From JAPPFW01 sp965200835 (GTDB lineage: Bacteria; Actinomycetota; Acidimicrobiia; Spongiisociales; Spongiisociaceae): DNA of 64,000 nucleotides. Shown here piece after piece: positions 8,935-18,909 of the stretch (the stretch's first letter is position 1; each line of letters begins with the position of its first letter). The notes under the pieces are model-generated. The model had not been told where the DNA came from, did no database searches, and worked only from the letters and a program-made list of their open reading frames with translations. Position numbers and translations under genes: made by a program. The stretch spans positions 1,426,001 to 1,490,000 of the forward strand of contig OZ241390.1 of the NCBI GenBank assembly GCA_965200835.1, written 5' to 3'.

Positions 8935-9993
8935 ATGTCGAGACGAGGCATCAAGCCCGACCAGGGTAACCGGATCCGATCCGCCCGCAGCCGGGCTGGC
9001 CGGATCAAGGGTCCGGGCCAGGAGCGAACCGTCATCTACACCGACGGTGCCTGTTCCGGCAATCCTGGTCCCGGTGGGTGGGCCTGGGTGATTCCCAACG
9101 GCAAGTATCGCAGCGGGGCGAAAGGCCATACCACCAACCAGCGCATGGAGCTAATGGCTGCTCTCGATGCGGCGCGGTCGGTGGAGGGCACCTTGGAGAT
9201 CGTCAGCGATTCGACCTATGTGGTGAACTGCTTCCGGGATGGCTGGTGGAAGGGCTGGCTATCTCGCGGGTGGACCAACACCAAGAAACAGCCGGTCGCC
9301 AACCGTGACCTGTGGGAGCCACTGGTGGAGATCTTCCGGACCGGACGGTTGACCTTCCGCTGGGTGAAGGGCCACGCCGGCAACCAGTGGAACGACCTGG
9401 CCGACCGCTTGGCGGTGGAGGCCTCCCTCAGCCAACAAGGGGTCGAGGGCAGCGGTTCGCCGCCGAGGCGCGCCCCCATTCCGAGTCAAGACCAACCTGG
9501 CCCGAAGGGAGGTGCTTTGCTCGACTCCTCCGGGAACGAACTTCCTCCGGATCGCACAGTGGTGTATGCGGAGGGAACCAGCCCGCCCGGGTCCGAACAA
9601 GGCGGATGGGCATGGATGGCGCCGGGCCGCCGCTATCGGAGCGGGGCAGCGAAACGGGCCACCAACCCGCGCATGGAACTGACAGCGTCCCTCGACGCAG
9701 TCCGGGATCTCGACGGTGCGCTGTTAGTAGTGACCGAGTCCAAGTACGTGGTGAACTGCTTCCAGAACCGCTGGTGGAAGGGTTGGCTTTCTCGCGGATG
9801 GGTCAATTCCAGGAGCAAGCCGGTAGCCAACCGTGACCTGTGGGAACCGTTGATCGAAATGTATCGCACCAGACGGATCGCATTCCGCCCCCCAGGTCCG
9901 AGTGATGAGGAGTGGACTAGCCAAGTCAAGTGGCTGGCAGGCGAATCATCCCGCACCCAGTACGGCACGGAGGGTCAGCTAGACCGGACCTAG
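8935..9993 (+). CDS. rnhA: Ribonuclease HI with a second, degenerate RNase H domain
   Basis: A protein of 352 residues made of two tandem RNase HI domains. Domain 1 (about 32-165) keeps the four acidic residues: YTDGAC, QRMELM, SDSTYV and the late aspartate in NDLADRLA, so it should cleave the RNA strand of RNA-DNA hybrids. Domain 2 (about 200-340) aligns throughout (WWKGWLSRGW and PVANRDLWEPL occur in both), but it reads YAEG and TESKYV at the first and third aspartates and lacks the last one and the HAG loop (PPGPSDEEW). It is probably catalytically dead and may serve in substrate binding. The duplication is obvious by eye. RBS AAGGG precedes the ATG. Confidence 0.9.
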   Translation: MSRRGIKPDQGNRIRSARSRAGRIKGPGQERTVIYTDGACSGNPGPGGWAWVIPNGKYRSGAKGHTTNQRMELMAALDAARSVEGTLEIVSDSTYVVNCFRDGWWKGWLSRGWTNTKKQPVANRDLWEPLVEIFRTGRLTFRWVKGHAGNQWNDLADRLAVEASLSQQGVEGSGSPPRRAPIPSQDQPGPKGGALLDSSGNELPPDRTVVYAEGTSPPGSEQGGWAWMAPGRRYRSGAAKRATNPRMELTASLDAVRDLDGALLVVTESKYVVNCFQNRWWKGWLSRGWVNSRSKPVANRDLWEPLIEMYRTRRIAFRPPGPSDEEWTSQVKWLAGESSRTQYGTEGQLDRT

Positions 9994-10004
9994 CCCCCCG
10001 AAGA

Positions 10005-10207
10005 ACGCGAAAAACGCGGCGAATCACCCCCCGCCAAGGGCCCTCCCCCGGCCGCCACCACCAAGGTTCGAAGCGCGCCCCACCCTTCCCCGGAGGGTTG
10101 GCTTCGAACAGATTATCCCAACCACGGTCCGTTCGACGTCGGCAACGGACCGCCGGTGCATACGGTTACATAGCATTATCCATTGGGGGTGTGACAGATC
10201 AACCCCC
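10005..10207 (+). repeat. Structured intergenic element, copy 1 of 3
   Basis: It fills the gap between two convergent genes. It shares with copies at 25866 and 46969 an opening GCGAAAA, a CCCTCCCCC-type C-rich run, a GC-rich hairpin region and a 9-bp hairpin with GACGTC in the loop (CGGTCCGTT 10125-10133 pairs with AACGGACCG 10144-10152). With copy 2 it shares GGGGGTGTGACA near the end. A second perfect hairpin here is GTTCGAAGC/GCTTCGAAC. No gene is seen in this stretch. Confidence 0.6.
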
Positions 10208-10239
10208 TAGCGGATAGTTGCCTGTCGGTTCCTCCCGGG

Positions 10240-10926
10240 TCAGACAGCCCTGGCGATGGCCATCTCCCTGCGAAACTTTTTCCAGTCTGAGAAGCTGGTG
10301 GACCACAGAATGTCGGTAATGATCGAGATCACGCCGGTCACCACCAGCAGTGTGGTGGCCCAGCCGGGCACGCCGGCGCTCGACGCTACCGGGAGAAAGG
10401 CGAAAGGCACGATCTTGGAAACGATGGCCCCCGAGGCATGCATCCAGGCCCTCGCCTTCGGCCCGACCGTCAGGTAGGTGGCATAGTCGGTCTTCACCCC
10501 CGGCTGGGGTCGACCCTTGGTGCCGATGAACCAGTGGGTGAACCGGATGCCCACCAGTCGGCCCACCACCAGATGTCCCAACCCGTGGGTGGCCACGAGT
10601 ACTGCACCCGACCCGGCGAGCAGCAGCAAACCGTTCCATGGGTCCGGCGTTCTGTACGCCAGCATCGCTAGGACGACGCCGGCGGCGGTTCCTAACACGG
10701 CAGCGAACGTACCAAACCCGATGGGAAATGTGAGCAGAGCCCACCGCTCGAAGGCTTGGCGGTCGATGGTGGCGATCCGGTCGGCGAACTCCGTCACCAG
10801 CCTAGGTGTCCGCTTGACGGCAGTCACGGCCTTCCAGAAACCTGTTCCTGCCAGGCCTGCCGACTCATCGGCAGCGAGCTGTGTTTCGGCCGCCTTGAGG
10901 ATCCGCTCGATCTCTTCCCGTTCCAT
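10240..10926 (-). CDS. Membrane protein with an HGLGH motif, possibly an M50-like fold
   Basis: A protein of 228 residues from ATG 10926 (AGAGAGGG upstream). It has a charged N-terminal helix of about 70 residues, then four or so membrane segments. The segment LVATHGLGHLVVGRLVG resembles the HExxH helix of site-2-protease-like M50 peptidases but lacks the catalytic glutamate. A later segment (ITDILWSTSFSDW) has a conserved-looking aspartate, as in non-peptidase M50 relatives. Function is unknown and a proteolytic role is doubtful. It is divergent from the small membrane protein that follows. Confidence 0.65.
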   Translation of the reverse strand: MEREEIERILKAAETQLAADESAGLAGTGFWKAVTAVKRTPRLVTEFADRIATIDRQAFERWALLTFPIGFGTFAAVLGTAAGVVLAMLAYRTPDPWNGLLLLAGSGAVLVATHGLGHLVVGRLVGIRFTHWFIGTKGRPQPGVKTDYATYLTVGPKARAWMHASGAIVSKIVPFAFLPVASSAGVPGWATTLLVVTGVISIITDILWSTSFSDWKKFRREMAIARAV

Positions 10927-10991
10927 GGTCCCTCTCTCGGACTGCCTGCCCGTCATCCTATTCTCTGGCGGAGTCAACCGATCGGAGAGTC

Positions 10992-11369
10992 GTGCTTACC
11001 TTCCAGGATCTGAACTGGCTAGCCATCATCGTGGCGGCCCTCGTCTTCTTCGGGCTAGCAGCCATCTGGTATCAGCCGGCGGTCATGGGCAAGAAGTGGA
11101 TGGAGGCAGCCGGTGTCGAGCCGCCCGCCGACGGGCCCAACCCGCTGGTGTTCGTAGGAACCTTCGTCTCCTACTTCGTGATGGCCCTGGTGCTCGCCAT
11201 GATCGCCCGCGGGATCGGAGCATCCTCGTTCGGCGAGGGGGCGGTCCTGGGGCTGTCAACCGGTATCGCCTTCGTGTTCCTGCAAGCAAGGATCAACGCC
11301 GAGTACGAAGGCCGATCCAAGCTCATAGTGCTGACGAACGGAGGCACCGCGACCGATAATGCCACGTAA
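10992..11369 (+). CDS. DUF1761-like membrane protein, C-terminus probably truncated
   Basis: A protein of 125 residues with three clear membrane segments and the DUF1761 look (LNWLAIIVAALVFFGLAAIWY, then FVGTFVSYFVMALVLAMIARG). Family members usually end with one more hydrophobic helix after a segment like RSKLIVLTNGG. Here the frame instead enters the opposite-strand helicase remnant at about 11345 and stops after a few unrelated residues, so the last helix appears lost at a recombination junction. The function of the family is unknown. Confidence 0.7.
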   Translation: MLTFQDLNWLAIIVAALVFFGLAAIWYQPAVMGKKWMEAAGVEPPADGPNPLVFVGTFVSYFVMALVLAMIARGIGASSFGEGAVLGLSTGIAFVFLQARINAEYEGRSKLIVLTNGGTATDNAT

Positions 11370-14109
11370 GAGCTCTTCTCGGCAGAAGGGCATCCATCAC
11401 ATCGAGTAACGACTCAAAGTCAGCCAGGTTCATTTGACCTTCGTCCTCGGAGTCATCGTCATTGACACTGGAACCGCTAAAGAAGGTGGTCGGGGGTAGC
11501 TGACGGGTATCGCCAGCCACCAAGGCGCTCTTGCCTCGCAGCAACGCCGAGATAGCATCGCAGGGAAGTATCTGGCTAGCCTCGTCAAATACCACTAGGT
11601 CAAACAACTGCTTGGGAGGAAGAATTTCCACGACATCCAGGGGAGACATTGTCCAGCAGGGCTTGATCGCGGTCAACACAGCCGATGAATCTCTGAACAA
11701 CATCCGTAATGGCACGTGCCGACTTTTCTTATTTGCCTCCTTGTAAATGTATGAGGCTTGTTCAGGATAGTCGTTGAGCACAGTTATAGCATGTTCAGCG
11801 ACTCTTCGGGAGATACGATGTGTTGCCAGCTGGAGGTGTTGAGTATCAGACTTCTGAAAGGTGGCAACGTGATCAAGACGTTGATCACTATCAAATGTAG
11901 AGAGATGTGTATCCTGCGTCGAGGATCGCTCTTCACACCCCGTGTAACCACGCATGTAGGTAAGCATTCTCAAGTAGGCCGGGAGCCAATCTCCGAGTTT
12001 TAACCTGACGAAGGAGTCCACCGGCACCCGCCTCTGCTAGTTCTGCTTCCAAATTCGCCAACCGTGGTATACGCCACAGGGTATCGTCATTTCTTATCTC
12101 TTGGATCCAAGTATCGAGCTTGTTCAAGCTCTGCGGAACTAAGTTATCCCCACAAAACAATTGTTCTAGATCTTGAACGTGTGAGATCAACAGTTCATAT
12201 GCTGAGATCAGGGCTGGTAAGTTGTCAGGTGTGTTGGGTGTTTGCCCACCCATCTCTTCCCAGAGTCTCATCTGTTCCACTGCTGAATTGACCAGGTTAG
12301 GGTACTCGGATGTATCAAGGTTGGCGCCCGGGACTAGTAGATCTCTTATCTCTCTTTTTGCTCTTCGATAGCGAGGATTGAAGAGTCGCTGAAACCAACC
12401 TGTGCCCTCCGAAAGGTCAGCTTGTAACTCACTGATATCTTTAGGGGACTGCCCAAATATTGATGGCGGCAAGACAGTAAGAGTTTCTTTGACTGATTGT
12501 ATGACCGTAATCAAGGTGCCTATGTCCTGTAAGCTATGAGGGGGATTTATGTCCAGATGTGAACGCTCCAGTTGCACCAGAAGCTCCTCAAGCGTTAGAG
12601 CTAAAGTGTTGACTAACTCGCTAGCTTGTTGTGCATCACTGTCTGCATGAACTTGTGCATTTGTCCAAAGCGATGTCTGTGACCTAAAGGGTTTGGAGAC
12701 TGCACGCCACTCTCTTAGAGTGTTCATTGTCCGGCCGACCACATCTTTGTGTAGCATCTTTATCTGACTATGAGTAAAGGTGGTAGTAGGTTCACCAAAG
12801 AACCCCAATTTCAACTTTGAACATTGATTCGAGAGTTGATGCTGGATGTCGTAGAATGACAGTCCCCAATCCGTTCTCTCTTGGTGTAGACTGGTCATGT
12901 ACACCGAAAGCCTGTTTCGAGAAGACGTCAGTTTCTGCTGGATGGGGTCTAACCCCTTGAGAGGTAATATTTTTCCAATGTCATTTAAGGAGTACGGAGT
13001 AGCTGGGCTCGTTTCCTTCGTGAGCTAGCAGAGCTATGTAGATCCAATACATACTTCTCTAGGCCGGCTCCATAACGCGTTTGATCACAGCATCAATAGT
13101 GGCCCGTTTCTCAGCTACGAAGAGCACACTCTTCCCATTAGCCATCATTGTTGTGATCAAGTTAGTAATGGTCTGACTCTTGCCAGTACCTGGGGGTCCC
13201 TGGACTACAAAGGAGGTCCCCTGTAAAGCAGTGTTTATGACTCCATTCTGTGAGGAGTCAGCATCTAGTATCAAATATTCTGACGCGGGCGGAATATGAC
13301 CTGGCCTAGATGGATGTACATCTTTAACTTTGGCGATTGCACGACGTGCTCCTTCATCTCCAGCAAGCGATGCTATAACATTATGAGCTGATAGTTGATC
13401 TATATTGTCTCGTAAATCGTTGACCATGGGTAGTTTACGATACATGAAGTGTCCGACTACGACACTGTCGTCTTTGATGGTAAAACTAGGCTCCGTCATG
13501 GTGGCATCAAGAATTCGCCCGAATGTGTGAGAGATTTCCCTAACTGCTAGACGTTCTAAGTCCCAATTGGGATCCATCACTTCGTTCGAGGACAATCGAA
13601 TGCTGAATTCGTGAAAGAGGGTCGTCATCAGGGCTTCATTCAGAATCCAATCTCCTTCTGTTGTCAGTCGAAACTTGGTTTGGGCGGCATTGTTAGGTTG
13701 TAGCCGGATTGGCCTTAGTAAACAGGTGCTGCCGGAGTAGATGAGGATGCCTTGGTTGTCCAAGAAGCCATCCCTACGGCCAATAGAGTGTATTGATTCC
13801 ACGCTCGTCGAAATTGATTCGTGCCTTACGATAGATCGTTCTGGCTCGTCTTAGTCCGTCGTGCAGCCGTTCCGGTAAGTTGTCGGTAACGGTAATAGTA
13901 CCCTTCCGGTATAGTTGGCTAAGGCATACGGTCTTGCCAGTGAACAGTTTGATTCGCAGGTCGGGATCTATCTCTGTGAGGTCCATGGTGCCTGCTCTTA
14001 AGTGACGATAGAAGAGTAGGTTGTTACGTCCGGTCAGGTCAACCAATTGCTTAGTCCACTGATCAACTGCCTTGGCAACCGTTTTCCGCCGCTTCTGATT
14101 CAGGCCCAT
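11345..14109 (-). pseudogene. DUF4011-type superfamily 1 helicase, frameshifted and 3'-truncated
   Basis: Fragments in successive frames rebuild one protein. The start MGLNQKRRKTVAKAVDQW at 14109 leads a DUF4011-like domain. Then come helicase motif I QGPPGTGKSQ (about 13190), a segment GLEKYVLDLH (about 13060), a long linker, and motifs II-III FDEASQILP and AGDTRQLPP (about 11500-11580). Frame changes are needed near 13795, 13070, 12985 and 11990. Homology stops abruptly at HYRSR (about 11352), so the second RecA domain is gone. The DNA is markedly richer in A+T than both flanks. Such helicases occur in defence islands; this one is dead. Confidence 0.85.
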
Positions 14110-14541
14110 ATCGGATGTATTCTATACCGCCGATGCGGGCCTTCGGCATGTTGGCTGTTCGCTAGCGCAACGTGGATTGGGCCGGGTGAAGGTGTGATGA
14201 TGCGAGGTCAACGCACGAGCAGGAGTCGCAGGGATCGGGGTGTCCGGTTGTCGGGCAGGATTCGAAAGGATACGGTGAGAGCCCGGTGATCACGTTGAGG
14301 GCAGGGCTGAAACGTGTCAGACTGGGATGGAACCGGTGAGTTTCGGATCAGAGGCCCGTGCGCCCTGACGAAGCGGACAGGTCGACCGAGTGTTGTGGCG
14401 TGTGCTGCGAGTCGGGGTGTGCAGTCGGAGGCGTCGCCCTCCCCACCAGGCCCCTCTCTACCAGTCCGGTTCCAGTCGGAGGACGTACGACGGCTACCCC
14501 TAACGGAAAACCACCGACATATCCAACGTAAGTGTTGTCTC
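14110..14541. other. Gap without a convincing gene
   Basis: The stretch between the helicase start and the ATPase promoter has no frame with recognisable coding content. The open frame from 14314 that runs into the ATPase gene looks like non-coding leader. I see nothing else specific in it. Confidence 0.5.
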
Positions 14542-14588
14542 TACCAGGGTATCTACAACACACTGTGTTACACATACCCTGGTATAAT
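14542..14588 (+). promoter_or_regulatory. Nested palindrome over a TATAAT box
   Basis: TACCAGGGTAT (14542-14552) and ATACCCTGGTA (14574-14584) form a perfect 11-bp inverted repeat. Nested inside is AACACA-C-TGTGTT (14557-14569). The right arm overlaps TATAAT (14583-14588), a likely -10 box for the ATPase gene starting at 14656; no good -35 is present. The layout suggests an operator for autoregulation. A terminator is unlikely because no T-run follows. Confidence 0.6.
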
Positions 14589-14655
14589 CAAATATGCCAC
14601 TCCAAGTACGGATCTACCTCTTCGTCGTCGGCGAGCCGGTCACGGGAGATCGTGG

Positions 14656-16071
14656 GTGAAGCGCGGCGAGATACAGCAGCGGCTGGCAATTACTAACCGC
14701 TGGTGGCGAGATCCTACCGGTTGGGTGAGGGACGATCCCGACCTCAGTGAGGCTGCTGATGCGCCGTTCCGCTCACCGTATAGGGCCGGTGTGCTGGACG
14801 AACTGACTCCTGGGGGGTTGTACGTCCTGCGTGGCCCGCGGAGGGTGGGCAAGTCAGTGGAGATGAAGAAGACCATCGAGAGGATGATCTCCGCTGGCCA
14901 GCCACCGCGCCAGATCGTCCACATGTCGGTGGACGGATGGAAGGCGGCCGACCTGGGTCGTCTGGTAGGCGCTGCTTCACAGTTGATACCAGGCGAGGAG
15001 CATCGCTACTGGTTCATCGACGAGATCACCGGAACCGCTGACGGCTGGCCGGCGCAAATCAAGTGGCTGCGCGACAACGATCGTCGATTTCGCGCTGATA
15101 CCGTGGTCCTCACCGGTTCGTCGTCCTCCGGGCTACGGGAGTCGATCGGAATCCTGGCCGGGCGTCGCGGTCGGGCGATGGATCCGGACCGGGTGCTACT
15201 GCCTATGGGGTTCCGTTCATTCGTCGGGATGACGGCTCGCAGCAGCAGCAGCCTTCCGCACGACGTGGGACCTCACCGGATATCGAACCTCACGCCCCGG
15301 CGGTTGGCCAGGGCGGTCTATGCACTGGTTCCCTGGTTGCATACCTTGACCGATGCGTGGGAGATCTACTTGCAGGTAGGTGGGTTCCCCAGGGCGGTGG
15401 CGGATCATCTCACCTCTCTGGTAGTGGATCGAACCATCGAGGCAGAGTTGCTCAGGGTCATCAGCGGCGATGCCTTTCGGCGGGCCCAGATTTCCGATCT
15501 GCAGACCAACACTCTGCTGAGACACTTGACGGGCGGGTTGTGCTCGCCCTTCAACGTCGCTCATCTCGCTCGAGAAATAGGGGTTTCCCAACCCACTGCT
15601 CAACGGCGAATCGATGATCTTAGGGAAGCGTTTGTCGTATGGCCTGTACCTCGCGAGAGCGACGAGCTACCCAAACTCAGGGCTCAACCAAAGCTCTACC
15701 TGACGGATCCGATCTACACCAGGCTGGTAACTCAAAACAGGCTCGATCTCACTGTTTTGTCGGAACAGCAGCTTGGTATGAGCCTGATCCGTAGCCTCGA
15801 ACGATCGCACCCTGGCAGTTATGTACAGTTCGATCGCGTTCTTCACTACCGGTCCAAGAACGGCGCCGAGATCGACTTCGTCGGCCGGGACTTCGGGGGC
15901 ATCGCGATCGAGTCCAAGTATGTGGACGGAGGGTGGCGCTGGGGGACCGGCAAGACTATCGGGGCGTCCCGGTGGAGAGGCATTGTCGCTACCCGTACGG
16001 AGATCGACCTGGAGGGTCCCGAACTCGTTGCCGTACCTGCCGCCCTGCTGGCCTGGCTACTGGATTCTTGA
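14656..16071 (+). CDS. AAA_14/DUF4143-type ATPase
   Basis: About 471 residues from GTG 14656 (GGGAGA upstream); earlier in-frame sequence looks like leader. Walker A is RGPRRVGKS and a WFIDEITG segment fits Walker B. The C-terminal half has LTGGLCSPFN, a winged-helix-like segment (REIGVSQPTAQRRIDDL) and a restriction-endonuclease-like core around KNGAEIDFVG and IAIESKY, the usual DUF4143 arrangement. The biological role of the family is poorly known; members are common in accessory and defence regions. It stands at the left end of a run of defence-like genes and converges with the dead Res gene. Confidence 0.85.
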   Translation: MKRGEIQQRLAITNRWWRDPTGWVRDDPDLSEAADAPFRSPYRAGVLDELTPGGLYVLRGPRRVGKSVEMKKTIERMISAGQPPRQIVHMSVDGWKAADLGRLVGAASQLIPGEEHRYWFIDEITGTADGWPAQIKWLRDNDRRFRADTVVLTGSSSSGLRESIGILAGRRGRAMDPDRVLLPMGFRSFVGMTARSSSSLPHDVGPHRISNLTPRRLARAVYALVPWLHTLTDAWEIYLQVGGFPRAVADHLTSLVVDRTIEAELLRVISGDAFRRAQISDLQTNTLLRHLTGGLCSPFNVAHLAREIGVSQPTAQRRIDDLREAFVVWPVPRESDELPKLRAQPKLYLTDPIYTRLVTQNRLDLTVLSEQQLGMSLIRSLERSHPGSYVQFDRVLHYRSKNGAEIDFVGRDFGGIAIESKYVDGGWRWGTGKTIGASRWRGIVATRTEIDLEGPELVAVPAALLAWLLDS

Positions 16072-16084
16072 CCAGCCCCAGGCA

Positions 16085-18909
16085 TCACATGTTGTGTCGA
16101 TAGAGCAGAGCCACCAGGTCGCTGTCCGGTAGCAGGACATCTCTCGACCAGCTGCCGAACCCACCATGGGTGTTGACTGCTTCCACCCAGTGGTCGAGGT
16201 AGGCCCACTTGGAATCATCCCGCTCGGTGGGTGCGCCCTTCACCTCCAACACCAGGGTCCGCCCGGAGTTCAGCCGGATCAAGAAGTCGGGTATGTAAGT
16301 GCGCACCACTCCTCGATGGACATAGGACACCTCGAACCCGAGATGGTCGTTCTTGACCCAGGCTTCGACCTCAGGACTGGAGTCCAGTGATCGGGCCACG
16401 GTTGCCTCGAACTCCGAGTCATATACGCAGAAGTTGATGTGGCTCTTTCGGGCAGGTCCGTAGGGTTTGCCTGTAAACCAGGTAGCCATGTCCCCGGTGG
16501 AGCGGATGGGACGCTCCCGGTCGAACACCGGCTCTAGGCGTTCGGTCCCGGAGGCCTCGATGTGTCGCCACAGGTGGTTGATTATCCGGGTCATATTGAG
16601 GACCATCAAGGTCCGACGACGCTTGGGCGTCTGGTTCCACAGACCATCCATCCGGATAAGATCGGAGCGTAGAAACCGGTCCACCAGGTTGACCAGCTGG
16701 GCACACAAAAGCTCCCGACGACCCGGCCAGGCAGGCTGCATCTTGTCGTAGAACTGGGCGGCGATCAGGAATGCCTGCTGCTGGATCCGGCGCTTGGCCA
16801 ACTCATCCAGAACCAGCTGTTCCAGCTCGGCTTCGTCCATCCCGCCCTCCAGGGTGCGGGCTAGATCGGCCTCGGTCGGCGCACGAGAAGGGTCGAGGGT
16901 TAGGGGACGTAGTCCGCTCCAGTCGAGATCGAGGTGGGTGTGCAAGGTTCGTTCCACCCGGATCAGCACCGGAAAGCGGATCTCGAACCGTGACTTGTCA
17001 GGCACCGGGTGGATGGCGATCTTCGGTTCGGAGGAGCCGGAGCTGGACCGGTTGGTGATTCATGGGGTAGAAAGGTGAAAGGAACCCCGAAGATGTTGAC
17101 GTATTCGGGCTCGAAGAAGCCCTGCTTGTTCACTTCGTAGGAGGTCCGCCGTAGGCCCCGGCCCACAACCTGCTCGCAGAGGAGTTGGCTGCTGAAGGCC
17201 CGCAGCCCCATGATGTGGGTGACCGTCTTGGCGTCCCACCCCTCCGACAGCATCATCACCGAGATCACGTGGCGGATCTGCTCGCCCGGTTTACCCACCC
17301 GACCCACCGTGTCCACCTGCTTACGCAGCCACTCTTGCCGCTGGGCGTCGTTGGTGAGCTTGGGAGTAGCTCCGCGGTCGTCAGCCGGGGTCAGCGCCAC
17401 GGGCACCTCAGTGGCTTCTGCCTTCTTCAACACATTGGAGTCGATGTGGAGGGTGAGCTCCGGGTTACTCAGCTCGTCGAGAGCTAACAGGTTTTGGTCG
17501 AAGGCATGCTTGACTCGGGCGGCGGTCTCGGTCCGGTTGGCCACCGTGATCATGACCGGAGGCGTGGGATGCCCCTCCTCCTGCCATGATCGGGCTGTCT
17601 CCCACCAGTCGTATCACAGCAGCGTGTATGCCGTGGTCACCAGCTCTGGCAGCGGGTCGCCGGAGTCGGCCTTCCGGCTGAGGTCCTTCTTGACCGTGGG
17701 GTCGTTGTAGATGTGAAAGAGTCGGGAACGCTGGGTCTGGGCGTCGACAACGGGAGTGTCGTCCCTAACCACCACCCGCGGTGTCGTCACCAGACCCGAC
17801 TCGATGGCATCGTTCAGCCCGAAGTCGCTGACGATCCATTTGAACAGGGCTTCCTCCTGATTCTTCTTCTTGCCCGAAGGCATGAACGGAGTGGCGGTGA
17901 AGTCGTAACAGCACCGGATGCCTCGGGCTCTATGGATACGGTCCAGCCCGGCCACCCATCTGGTGGCGTCGAGATCCCTCTTGAGGAAGTTTCCGGCTTT
18001 GGCGTCCGGAGGGAGCCGCCAGGCGTGATGGGCCTCGTCATTGATCACCACCAAGTCCCGGGCCCGGGACAGCTCGTTGCCCAGCACCTCTCGCACGTAG
18101 GCTTCGTCGCTCTTGGGGCCTCGCTTGTCCACCGAGCGTTTCTTGGCGATCCGCTCCTCGTCCTCCCACTGGAGGGTGTGCCAGTTGCGCACCAGCACCC
18201 GGCCCCTGCGGAGCCGGTCCCTGAGATTGGTGGGAACCAGGTCGAATTCGTCGTAGTAGTTCTCCCGCTGGTGAGGGTCGAGGACCGACAACCGGTTGCG
18301 CACGGTGAGGCCGGGTGCCACCACCAGGATATGGCGGGCGAACCGCTTGTCGGTGGGATAGGTGACCCGGTTGAGGACCTGCCAAGCGATCACTATGGCC
18401 ATCACCACCGTCTTGCCGGTGCCGGTGGCCATCTTGGAGCACAGCCGGCGGAAGTCGCCCCCATCGGACGGAACCTTGATGCGTGATCTGGGCGCAGCGG
18501 GCGACTCGGCCAGCCAGATCAGGGTCTCGGCCGCCTCCAGCTGGCAGAAGAAGAGACGTAGATCATCGGCTCCCTCGCGGTCGGTCCAGTGGGTGAGCAG
18601 GCGGCGGGTGATGCCGCTCACCCCCGGGTATTCGGCTCTTCGCCAGGTCGCGACCGGGCGCCTGATCCGGTTCACCAACTCGATGGGCCGGAACTCGCCC
18701 GGATCGTTCAGGTCCTGCGCGCCTCCGGATGCTGCCAGATATCCGGCTGGCCGTCGGCCTTCCACGAACTCGAACGAACGCGCAACGCGGTCATATCGGT
18801 AATGGCTGGACGGCTCGTCATAGGGGGAGTTGAGAATCAGGCGTTCGATACCGCCCGAGTGGGAGAGGCCCGGCTGAGTGGCGTTGCCTATGGGTTTTGT
18901 GGGGCTCAC
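16085..18909 (-). pseudogene. Type III-like restriction subunit (Res), broken
   Basis: It reads from GTG 18909, which overlaps the Mod stop (GTGA), so the pair was translationally coupled. Early marks are LNSPYDEPSSHY, motif I MATGTGKT, the DEAH-type box VINDEAHHAW and motif III DFTATPF. The frame is cut by TGA at 17616-17614 and continues in the same frame with YDWWETARSWQ, then LSEGWDAKTV and the motif VI-like QVVGRGLRR. A frameshift near 17030 leads to the last part, where YIPDFLIRL and LVLEVKG form the PD-(D/E)xK nuclease core. Two lesions in one gene argue that it is inactive. Confidence 0.87.

Noticed and set aside
10199..10744. Minus-strand frame 10199-10744
   Set aside because: It overlaps the membrane-protein gene 10240-10926 out of frame and has arginine-rich shadow composition.
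14542..14584. Rho-independent terminator
   Set aside because: No T-run follows the stem and it overlaps a TATAAT box before a gene, so an operator is more likely.
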